Source: VXNE01 sp965208745 | GTDB taxonomy: Bacteria; Pseudomonadota; Gammaproteobacteria; Pseudomonadales; Azotimanducaceae | Direction: 5' to 3' | Length of the DNA: 64,000 nucleotides | NCBI GenBank assembly: GCA_965208745.1 | Contig: CBDBPN010000004.1 | Location: forward strand, 3,534,001 to 3,598,000 | Part shown: positions 8,618-15,936 of the stretch, piece by piece | Position numbering within the stretch: position 1 is the first letter of the stretch | Layout of the letters: each line of letters opens with the position of its first letter | Notes under the pieces: generated by a model | Seen by the model: the letters and a program-made list of their open reading frames with translations, nothing else | What the model was told of the DNA's origin: nothing | The model's database searches: none | Program-made: the position numbers and the translations under genes

Positions 8618-9922
8618 ATGCCGATGCACATCAGACAGCTAGGCATCAAGAACCTTCGCGCCATCAAGGACCTCGAGCTGCGGTTCGGAAAGGGCAACTG
8701 CGCCGGCTGGCACGTTCTTCTGGGCGACAACGGCGCGGGTAAGTCAACGGTCGTGCGCGCACTTGCCACGGCCCTGATGGGGGCTGTCAACGCCCATGCA
8801 TCCCGGCAGAACTGGTCCACATGGTTGCGGGAGCACGAAGACGAAGGGAGCATCGAGATACTGCTAGAGCAGCATCCACGCCTGGACAGGTGGGCCGGCC
8901 AAGGAAACACCGCGGCCAAAGCACTGATCCGCGCCAGCGTCACGTTCTCGAGAGAGCAGGACAATGCCGGATCTGCTCGACCGGCACCCGTCAGCATCGG
9001 CTTTCCGCGGCACGGCTATGCCTTGCGGACGTTGTGGGGCAGAGGCGTAGGGTGGTTCTCCGCGTCATTCGGGCCGTTCCGGCGTTTCACGGGTGGGGAT
9101 CCTGACGTCATCTCCCTTTACTTCTCCCATCCGCGTCTCGCGGCCCATCTCACGGCATTGGGGGAGCATGTGGCCCTTGGGGAGTCGCTGCGATGGCTAA
9201 AGGAACTCCAGACACGGGCACTGGAGCGAGACCTGCACGCGCGACGGATCAGGGACGCCGTCGTGGACTTCCTCAATGGAGCCGAACTGTTTCCGCACGC
9301 CGCCCGTATCTCGGAGGTCAGTTCAGAGCGGGTCACCATGACGGATGGCGATGGCGCCGAAGTCGCGATGGAGGAGATGAGCGATGGCTATCGCTCAATC
9401 CTCAGCATGACGCTCGAGCTTCTGCGCCTGATGTTCGACACCCTCGGTGTCGACGCCGGCTTGCGTGCCATCGCTGAAGGCAAGGTTCGCCTCCCCGGCG
9501 TCGTGGCCATCGACGAAGTCGACGCCCACCTTCATCCTCAATGGCAGAAACGCATCGGAGAGTGGTTCGTCGAACGCTTCCCCGAGACGCAGTTCATTGT
9601 GACCACGCACAGCCCCATCATCTGTAGAGCCGCTGCCCACGGAAGCGTCTGGATGCTGCCGAAGCCAGGTTCATCGGAGTCTCCACGCCGGGTCACCGGA
9701 AAGGAGTTGGACCGTCTGGTCGACGGCAACATCCTCGAAGCGATGTCCACCGACCTCTTCGGCGAAGATGTGATCCAATCGAAACGGTCGCAGGCAAAGA
9801 TGGCGAGACTCGCTCAGCTTGGTCAAAAGCAGCTTCACGCGATCCTCAGCGAGACCGAAGAAGCGGAGTTGCAGTCGTTGAGGGCGACCTTCCCGACGAC
9901 ACCCAATGGTGCGCTCGGCTGA
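8618..9922 (+). CDS. AAA-family ATPase, PtuA-like (Septu-type defence)
   Basis: The 434-residue protein opens with MHIRQLGIKNLRAI, typical of RecF/SMC-like ATPases. It has a Walker A motif (GDNGAGKST, residues 36-44) and, near residues 293-305, Walker B (VVAIDEVDAHLHP) followed by a THSP sensor. The adjacent downstream gene encodes an HNH nuclease, the arrangement of two-gene Septu (PtuA/PtuB) anti-phage systems, in which the ATPase assembles with and controls the nuclease. The ATG at 8618 (or 8624) is chosen because homology starts there; the frame is open upstream to 8462 but that part is low-complexity. The 172 bp between relA and this gene shows no other feature. Specific family assignment needs a profile search. 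Confidence 0.82.
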   Translation: MPMHIRQLGIKNLRAIKDLELRFGKGNCAGWHVLLGDNGAGKSTVVRALATALMGAVNAHASRQNWSTWLREHEDEGSIEILLEQHPRLDRWAGQGNTAAKALIRASVTFSREQDNAGSARPAPVSIGFPRHGYALRTLWGRGVGWFSASFGPFRRFTGGDPDVISLYFSHPRLAAHLTALGEHVALGESLRWLKELQTRALERDLHARRIRDAVVDFLNGAELFPHAARISEVSSERVTMTDGDGAEVAMEEMSDGYRSILSMTLELLRLMFDTLGVDAGLRAIAEGKVRLPGVVAIDEVDAHLHPQWQKRIGEWFVERFPETQFIVTTHSPIICRAAAHGSVWMLPKPGSSESPRRVTGKELDRLVDGNILEAMSTDLFGEDVIQSKRSQAKMARLAQLGQKQLHAILSETEEAELQSLRATFPTTPNGALG

Positions 9923-9928
9923 TCCTCG

Positions 9929-10735
9929 GTGCTGCGTTTGACCGACCCGGGTATCGATCAGGACACCTCGGCTACCCTCGCGGGCTACCAGGCAACCGTA
10001 ACGGCGGCAGGAGGGTACGCAGCACAGGTAGAGGCCGCCCGGGAGGAGTTCAGGAGAAGAAACCGGGCGTCGAACCCGACATTCAAGATCGTTCGGACGC
10101 AGTTGGAGCGCATGTGTACGAGCCCGGGTCGGTGCGGCTGGTGTGAGGACTCCGAGGCTCGCGAGATCGATCACATCAAACCCAAGGCGCTCTACCCGGA
10201 GGAGGTCTTTGAATGGGCCAATTTCCTGAGGGCGTGCGGCACCTGCAACAAGACCAAGGGTGATCGGTTCGCTCTCATGATTGGGGGGGACACGGTTGAC
10301 ATCACACGCGGGGCGAACCACCCCGTGGTCCGTCCTCCAGGAGGACCGGCCGCCCTCATCGACCCGCGAACCGAAGACCCGATCGAATTCGTTGAGTTGG
10401 ACATCTTCGGGGGGACGTTCCGATTCCAGCCGCGTTTCGGAATGCTCCCCTCGCAGACGCAACGCGCGGACTACACCATCGAACTGCTGGACTTGAATCG
10501 GGCGTTGCTTACAACCGCTCGTTCTGTCGCCTACGACAACCACCGACTGCGACTGAACGAGTACCGAGCCCTCCGAGACGGTGGGGCCTCTGAGTCGGAA
10601 CTGGGTCTACACGTCAAGGCGTTGGTGAGCTGTCCGCACCCCACGGTCTGGAGGGAAATGCAGCGCCAGCACCCGTGGATCACGGCTCTCGACCAGTTGT
10701 TTCGCGACGTGCCTGAAGCGCTGAGTTGGACCTGA
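9929..10735 (+). CDS. HNH endonuclease, PtuB-like (Septu-type defence)
   Basis: The 268-residue protein carries an HNH fold with zinc ligands C69-x2-C72 and C103-x2-C106, the catalytic EIDHIKPK (D81, H82) and an asparagine near residue 98. The C-terminal half (residues 115-268) has no recognised motif. A GTG start at 9929 lies 6 bp after the ATPase stop, so the two are translated together. In Septu the HNH subunit cuts nucleic acid after activation of the ATPase complex; here that is inferred from the pair. An IS begins 70 bp downstream of the stop. Confidence 0.82.
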   Translation: MLRLTDPGIDQDTSATLAGYQATVTAAGGYAAQVEAAREEFRRRNRASNPTFKIVRTQLERMCTSPGRCGWCEDSEAREIDHIKPKALYPEEVFEWANFLRACGTCNKTKGDRFALMIGGDTVDITRGANHPVVRPPGGPAALIDPRTEDPIEFVELDIFGGTFRFQPRFGMLPSQTQRADYTIELLDLNRALLTTARSVAYDNHRLRLNEYRALRDGGASESELGLHVKALVSCPHPTVWREMQRQHPWITALDQLFRDVPEALSWT

Positions 10736-10805
10736 CGCGCGGACATCGCGCTGTGGAGCCGGTGTGGAACGGCTTGGGCTGGGGCCAGAGTCGCCTACTA
10801 CCCCG

Positions 10806-12637
10806 CTGTCCAATGAGAAAGTGAGGGTGAAATGGACCGACCGTGGCGCGGTCGGATGAAGGATGCCCTTGCTGGCGATGGGGGTGATGATCGGATGTCG
10901 GTCGGCATGGGGTCAAGTGCTGCGGAGGACGGCCGGAGGGTCGTCGGCGGGGCCAAGCCACGGGCCTCGGCGGCGGGTCAAGGGCGAGGGCGACGCTTGA
11001 ACGCGGCTGGTTCCGCTGGGGCGGCGGTTGCGGGCGACGGCGGCGGGGCGGGCACGGGGCCGGAGGCGTCGCGCTCGGCGGAGCGAACCCTTGACGCGCC
11101 TTTGGCGAAGTACCCTGTCGGGCGGGGATCGGCGGTCGTCGGCGTCGGATCGGAGACGAGGTATCGGGGTGGCGCATTCCTTGCGAACGCCTCCGGCCGC
11201 CGATCCCCGCCCCCCGGCGAGGGCGGGGGTCCGGGGGCTGGCCCCCGGTTGGGTTCGGGCACGGGCGGCGGTCTTCCGCTCAGCCGGCGGCGCGGACGGC
11301 GGCCATGCCGTCGCCGATGCGGCGGAACAGCGCCCGGCGTTCGGCCTGGACGCGGCGGGCGGCCTCGAGGTCGGTCTCCGCGGCGGCGACCGCGTCGAGC
11401 AGGGCGAAGTCGATGCCGGGCCTGAGGAACCGCGCGGCGCCGGGGAGCGAGCGCAGCCGGTCGTAGGGGGTCATGACGTCGGCCGCGAGGTACTTGCGCC
11501 GGATCCGGCCGCTGCCGTCGCGGTACTCGGTGGCGAACAGGCAGGGCCGGTGGAAGTTGAGGAACGGCGACAGCGTGCCCTGGGCGAAGCGGTTGACCTC
11601 GGGCGCGAAGCGCTGCGGGATGTGGTCGTGGCCGAACCACTTGCGGACGACGTTGGCGTTCTTGCCCTCGACCAGCGCGTTGTCGTTGGAGCGGCGGGCG
11701 CGGGACTTGGTGAAGCGCTCGACGCGCAGCTTCTCGAGCAGCCGGGCGACGCGGTGGTTTATGTACTCGCTGCCGTTGTCGGCGTGGAAGCCGAGGATCG
11801 GGAACGGGAAGGACAGCAGCAGCCCCTCGAGCAGCGGCACCAGGAAGCGCTCCGAGATGCCGACCACGGCGCCGACGAACTCGAACTGGGTGACCTCGTC
11901 GACCAGGTTGATCAGGTAGATGCCCTTGACGCCGTCGCGGTCGCCCTGGTGGACGGTGTCGACCCGGACGTGGCCCGGCATCCCCTCCGGCTCGGGCGCC
12001 TGGCGCAGGCCGATGTTGACGGCCGTGCCCTTCGTCTTCGTCCAGGCGGTGCGCGCGGCGCGGTAGGTCGCCGAGCCGCGCAGGTTGTAGACGTGGCCGT
12101 TGGAGATCGCCGCCAGGCGCGCGTAGTCCGTCTCCCCGAACACCTCGAACTGGCGCCGCAGCACCTCGCGCGTGGCCAGCCCGGACATGTGGTCGTACGC
12201 CTCGTCGACCTCCGCCAGCCGCCGGATGTCCGCCGCCGTGTACCGGCGCGCGAACGGCCGGCCCCGGCCGCCGCCGCGACGGTCCCGGATCGACCCGGTC
12301 TCCCGCCACTGGCGCACCAGGCGCTCCATCTGCTGGCGCGAGATGCCCGTCGCGGTGACCAGGAAGCGCAGCACCACCCCCTTGTCGCGCCTGCCGAGAC
12401 CCCGGTAGCCGAACCGGTCCAGGGTGTCCCGCACGAAGCCGTACGCCTCGTCACGGCTCTCGGGTTGGAAGTCCACGGCCTCGTTGCCTTCGACGAAGGC
12501 CCGAAGCTGCTCCATTGTGCGTGGCCGCCGCGTCTGGATGTCCACGATCATCCCCGGATGATGCCCCGGACACCCGTTTCACCCTCACTTCGCCTTGGAA
12601 TCGGCCTTTCGCTTCACCCTCACTTCGCGTTGGACAG
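10806..12637. mobile_element. Insertion sequence with DDE (rve) transposase, 1.83 kb
   Basis: Imperfect terminal inverted repeats are visible: 10806-10831 and 12613-12637 both begin CTGTCCAA and end AAGTGAGGGTGAA, differing by three bases and one indel. The inner 15 bases of the right repeat recur at about 12581-12595. No clear target duplication is seen. The element holds one transposase (minus) and 474 bp of non-coding DNA on its 3' side with two strong hairpins: 11121-11135 paired with 11197-11211 (15-bp perfect), and 11231-11248 (CCGGGGGC/GCCCCCGG), the latter a plausible terminator. The right end is 67 bp from the adk start. The family is not settled; an ISNCY/IS1202-like group is possible. 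Confidence 0.78.
11280..12551 (-). CDS. DDE transposase (integrase core)
   Basis: The 423-residue protein has an N-terminal helix-turn-helix region (about residues 55-95, GVVLRFLVTATGISRQQMER) and an integrase-core catalytic domain. The catalytic acids are visible in RVDTVHQGD, HADNGSEYIN and ALVEGKN. It looks intact. A related transposase, clearly similar over its last 165 residues, is cut by the right window edge (63501-64000). It lies inside the inverted repeats at 10806 and 12637. The start is the first ATG; an internal ATG at 12515 is possible. Confidence 0.85.
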   Translation of the reverse strand: MIVDIQTRRPRTMEQLRAFVEGNEAVDFQPESRDEAYGFVRDTLDRFGYRGLGRRDKGVVLRFLVTATGISRQQMERLVRQWRETGSIRDRRGGGRGRPFARRYTAADIRRLAEVDEAYDHMSGLATREVLRRQFEVFGETDYARLAAISNGHVYNLRGSATYRAARTAWTKTKGTAVNIGLRQAPEPEGMPGHVRVDTVHQGDRDGVKGIYLINLVDEVTQFEFVGAVVGISERFLVPLLEGLLLSFPFPILGFHADNGSEYINHRVARLLEKLRVERFTKSRARRSNDNALVEGKNANVVRKWFGHDHIPQRFAPEVNRFAQGTLSPFLNFHRPCLFATEYRDGSGRIRRKYLAADVMTPYDRLRSLPGAARFLRPGIDFALLDAVAAAETDLEAARRVQAERRALFRRIGDGMAAVRAAG

Positions 12638-12704
12638 TACGACTACTTGCGACCCAGGCCACGCGTCCGACACACTGCGCGCTTGGCCGCGGTGAGGAGC
12701 GTTC

Positions 12705-13352
12705 GTGAAGGTCATCCTGTTGGGTCCGCCGGGAGCGGGCAAGGGCACCCAGGCGCAGTTCGTGTGCGAGGCGTTCGGGATTCCGCAGATCTCGACGGGC
12801 GACATGCTGCGCGCAGCCATCGCGGCCGACTCTCCGCTGGGCCGCCAGGCCAAGGCCGTAATGGACGCCGGGGAACTGGTCTCGGACGACATCGTGGTGG
12901 GGCTCGTCCAGGAGCGCATCGCGGCCCAGGACTGCGAGGACGGCTTTCTCTTCGACGGCTTCCCGCGCACGATCCCCCAGGCACGGGCCGTGGTGGATGC
13001 CGGCATCGCTATCGAGTACGTCGTGGAGATCACGCTCGCGGACGAGGAGGTCGTCCGGCGCATCGCCGGGCGTCGCATCCACGAGTCGAGCGGACGCGTC
13101 TACCACGTCGACTTCAATCCGCCGAAGGTGGACGGCACGGACGACGAGACCGGTGAAGCGCTGGTCCAGCGGGACGACGACCGGGAGGAAACCGTGCGGG
13201 AGCGGCTGGCGGTTTACCGGCGCCAGACCGCGCCGCTGGTCGATTTCTACCGGGACCTCGCCGGGTCTTCGCCGCTCGAGTATCGAACCGTGGACGGCAT
13301 GGGCGAGGTCGACCGGATTCGCGACGCCATCCTGGCCGCGCTGCAAGGCTGA
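12705..13352 (+). CDS. adk: Adenylate kinase
   Basis: Adk interconverts ATP + AMP and 2 ADP. The 215-residue protein starts with the P-loop GPPGAGKGT (residues 7-15), followed by the AMP-binding DMLRAAI region and FDGFPRT. The LID segment (residues 123-160, GRRIHESSGRVYHVDFNPPK) is the non-zinc long type, and the DDREETVRERL stretch follows. A GTG start with an upstream GAGGAG fits. Because the IS ends only 67 bp upstream, the native promoter was probably displaced or is supplied by the IS end. It converges on moeA with 5 bp between the stops. Confidence 0.97.
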   Translation: MKVILLGPPGAGKGTQAQFVCEAFGIPQISTGDMLRAAIAADSPLGRQAKAVMDAGELVSDDIVVGLVQERIAAQDCEDGFLFDGFPRTIPQARAVVDAGIAIEYVVEITLADEEVVRRIAGRRIHESSGRVYHVDFNPPKVDGTDDETGEALVQRDDDREETVRERLAVYRRQTAPLVDFYRDLAGSSPLEYRTVDGMGEVDRIRDAILAALQG

Positions 13353-13357
13353 CAGGG

Positions 13358-14578
13358 TCAGAACAGGCGCCCGGTCCCCCGTTCGAGCAGCACGATCGAC
13401 ACGATCTCATCCGTCGCCAGGTTGCTCCGCTCGCCGGGCACCTCGATCAGGCAGTTGGCGCCATCGAAGGTTGCAAGGCGGTTCGAGCTTTGATCGCCGG
13501 TTGCGGCGACGACGAGTTCTCCCTGGCGCTCGGTGACGATGCCGCGCTGGTATTCCCGCCGCCCGAGCGTGTGGCGCACATCGTGGGCGAGCCGCGCGGG
13601 GAGGCGCATCGGCGGCTCGGGCACGCCGCCGCCGCGCCGGACGATGGCGGGCACGACGAACAGCAGGAACGTCACGATGGTCGAAACGGGGTTGCCCGGA
13701 AGGCCGAAGAAGTCCGCGCGACCGATCCTGCCGACCGCAAGGGGCTTGCCGGGTTTCAGCGCGATCTTCCAGAAGTCCAGGCGCCCGACCTCGAGCACGG
13801 CGTCCCGCACGTAGTCCGCGTCCCCCACGGACACGCCGCCGCTCGTGACGACGACATCCGCGTCCGCTGCGGCGCGGGCGAGGGCGGCGCGCGTCGTTTC
13901 GGGGTCGTCCGGCAGCCGTCCGAGGTCTGTGACCTCGACGGGCAGGTCGGACATCAGGTGCGTCAGCGCGAACCGGTTGGACTCGTAGATCTGGCCGGGC
14001 CCGAGCGTCTCGCCGACCTCGACGAGTTCGTCGCCGGTCGCGAAGACCGCGACGCGCACGCGGGGCCTGACCGCCACGCGTCCGATGCCGCACGCCGTCA
14101 GCCAGCTCAGCCGGTAGGCGTCGAGCCGCGTGCCGGCCGCAACCACCCGGTCGCCGCGGGCGATGTCGTGTCCCCGGGTGCGCACGTGTTGTCCTGGACG
14201 CGGGCGCTCGGTGACGACGATCGTGTCGCCCCGCCGTTCGGTGTCTTCCTGCAGGACGATGGCGTCGGCCCCCTCGGGCAGCACGGCGCCGGTAAGGATG
14301 CGTATCGCGTCGCGGCCCCCGACGCGTACGTCCGACGGGCCCCCGGCCACGCTTGCCCCGACGATGCGCATCTCGAAGGGGGCCGCGGCATCGAGGTCGT
14401 GCGCCGCCACGGCGTAGCCGTCCATGGCCGATGCGTCGAAGGGCGGCAGGTCGACCGGAGCGAGCACATCCTCTGCCGCGAACCGCCCCAGGGCATGCCG
14501 CGTCTCCACCGTCTCGCTGCCGCCGAGCGGTTCGATCGACGCGATCAGTTTCCGATAAGCTTCTTCGGGGTTCAGCAC
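13358..14578 (-). CDS. moeA: Molybdopterin molybdenumtransferase MoeA
   Basis: MoeA inserts molybdate into adenylylated molybdopterin, the last step of Moco synthesis. The 406-residue protein has the expected order: N-terminal domain with PFDASAMDGYAV, then the MoCF-type fold with TSGGVSVGDADYV and FFGLPGNPVS, then a C-terminal beta domain. The GTG start at 14576-14578 abuts the ATG of tsaB (14579) on the other strand, so the two divergent genes have no intergenic DNA and their promoters must lie inside each other's coding sequence. The MLNPEEA start matches MoeA N-termini. Confidence 0.95.
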   Translation of the reverse strand: MLNPEEAYRKLIASIEPLGGSETVETRHALGRFAAEDVLAPVDLPPFDASAMDGYAVAAHDLDAAAPFEMRIVGASVAGGPSDVRVGGRDAIRILTGAVLPEGADAIVLQEDTERRGDTIVVTERPRPGQHVRTRGHDIARGDRVVAAGTRLDAYRLSWLTACGIGRVAVRPRVRVAVFATGDELVEVGETLGPGQIYESNRFALTHLMSDLPVEVTDLGRLPDDPETTRAALARAAADADVVVTSGGVSVGDADYVRDAVLEVGRLDFWKIALKPGKPLAVGRIGRADFFGLPGNPVSTIVTFLLFVVPAIVRRGGGVPEPPMRLPARLAHDVRHTLGRREYQRGIVTERQGELVVAATGDQSSNRLATFDGANCLIEVPGERSNLATDEIVSIVLLERGTGRLF

Positions 14579-15217
14579 ATGCCCATTCTAGCCATCGAGA
14601 CCACCGGCGCCGCGTGTTCGGTCGCGTTCGCGGACGGAGCGCGCGTGCGCGAGGACACGCGCATCGCGCCCCGGCGACACAACGCCCTCGTGCTCGAGAT
14701 GATCGACACGCTGCTAGCGTCCGCCGGCGTGCGCCCTCGCGAGCTCGAAGCGGTCGCGTTCTCCGCCGGTCCCGGATCCTTCACCGGCGTGCGCATCGGG
14801 GCCGCCGTCGCCCAGGGCATCGCCTTCGGGGCGGGCGTTGCGGTGGTCCGGGTCCCGACCTCGGAAGTCATGGCGGAGCAGGTTCGCCGGCGGTGCGACG
14901 CGCCGGGCGTGACCACGGTACGGCCGTCCCGGGCGGGATGGGTGTACGCGGCCCGATACGCCTTCGAGGGCGGTGTCGTGGCCTGCGAGGCGTTCGACGC
15001 GCTGGTGCCGAGCGACGCGGTCCCCCGGGGGAGCGCGAGGGGGCTTGCCCCCTCGCATGAGGATCAGGAACCCCGGGGCTGGCTCGTGGCGGAGCGCGAT
15101 GAGCCACTGCGCGCCGCCGTCCTGGCGGAGCTCGCCGGGCCCATGCCCAGGCTGGATGCCGCGGAGGCGATACCCTTCTACGTCCCGGGCGACTCGCCGT
15201 GGAAGAAGATGTCCTGA
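14579..15217 (+). CDS. tsaB: TsaB, t6A tRNA modification protein
   Basis: TsaB scaffolds TsaD/TsaE in making threonylcarbamoyladenosine at position 37 of ANN-decoding tRNAs. The 212-residue protein starts MPILAIETTGAACSVA and has RRHNALVLEMI and FSAGPGSFTGVRIG, the standard TsaB signatures. Near residues 149-165 (PRGSARGLAPSHEDQEPR) it contains peptide encoded by a palindromic repeat, read in a different frame from the copies in era. The 3' end overlaps rsmJ by 19 bp. The ATG directly abuts the divergent moeA start. Confidence 0.93.
   Translation: MPILAIETTGAACSVAFADGARVREDTRIAPRRHNALVLEMIDTLLASAGVRPRELEAVAFSAGPGSFTGVRIGAAVAQGIAFGAGVAVVRVPTSEVMAEQVRRRCDAPGVTTVRPSRAGWVYAARYAFEGGVVACEAFDALVPSDAVPRGSARGLAPSHEDQEPRGWLVAERDEPLRAAVLAELAGPMPRLDAAEAIPFYVPGDSPWKKMS
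15035..15056. repeat. Palindromic repeat copy inside tsaB
   Basis: A perfect 10-bp stem (GCGAGGGGGC / GCCCCCTCGC) with a TT loop, matching the hairpins at 4939-4958 and 4981-5000 in era apart from one extra G-C pair. It is preceded by the same GGGGAGC leader. It adds residues to TsaB without breaking the frame. Confidence 0.7.
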
Positions 15218-15918
15218 CGACGCCCGCTGGCTCGGCGCCGCTGGGCAAGCGGGTCTTCGCTGAGCCGGGCCAGGTCCTCCCGGAACGCCTCCGGTCGGCG
15301 GGGTTCGCGACGACCGCCGCGCCGCCGCCGTCGTCCGGGTGGCACCTCGGCCTGGACCCGGACGGTCTCGTGTTGCGCAACCGGGAGGGGGCGGCCCGCT
15401 TCCGACCCGATGTCCCGCCGGCGGCGAGGGGCCGGGGTCCCATGGCCATCGCCCGCGCCTGCGGGGCGCGGCCGGGCCTCACCGTGCTCGATGCCATGGC
15501 CGGTTGGGGCGCCGACGGGCTGGCACTGGCGGGGGCGGGATGCACGGTGACCATGACCGAGTCCCACCCGACGGTCTTCGCCATGCTGGTGGACCTGATC
15601 GAACGTTGTGCATCGGACGTCCGGGTGGAACTCGAGGACGCGCGCCGACGCATCCCGGCGGGATTCGATGTCGTGTACCTCGATCCCATGTTCGAACCGC
15701 GCCGCAAGACCGCGCTGCCGGGGAAGCCCATGCAGGTGCTGCGCGACATCGTCGGCCGGGACGCCCCCGACCTGGCGGACACGCTCGCTCTCGCGCGCCG
15801 CCATGCGCGGGAACGCGTGGTGATGAAGCGGCACGCGCACGCCCCTCCGCTGGGCGCACCGGGCTGGCGCATTCCCGGACGCACGGTGCGCTTCGACGTC
15901 TACCGCCCACTGACCTGA
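15199..15918 (+). CDS. rsmJ: 16S rRNA m2G1516 methyltransferase RsmJ
   Basis: RsmJ methylates guanosine 1516 of 16S rRNA with S-adenosylmethionine. The 239-residue protein has a class I methyltransferase motif (VLDAMAGWGADGLALA, about residues 95-110) and the RsmJ-specific catalytic region YLDPMFEPRRKTALPGK near residues 158-174, followed by RHARERVVMKRHAHAPPL. The GTG at 15199 is taken as start; it overlaps tsaB by 19 bp, so a later start is possible, but the N-terminus is poorly conserved. It converges on plsB with 18 bp between the stops. Confidence 0.93.
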   Translation: MEEDVLTTPAGSAPLGKRVFAEPGQVLPERLRSAGFATTAAPPPSSGWHLGLDPDGLVLRNREGAARFRPDVPPAARGRGPMAIARACGARPGLTVLDAMAGWGADGLALAGAGCTVTMTESHPTVFAMLVDLIERCASDVRVELEDARRRIPAGFDVVYLDPMFEPRRKTALPGKPMQVLRDIVGRDAPDLADTLALARRHARERVVMKRHAHAPPLGAPGWRIPGRTVRFDVYRPLT

Positions 15919-15936
15919 GCGGACGGGCGGTCCGCC

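Noticed and set aside
10832..11425. A plus-strand open frame in the IS non-coding end
   Set aside because: Composition is Arg/Gly-rich low-complexity and it spans the inverted repeats and the transposase end; no start signal.
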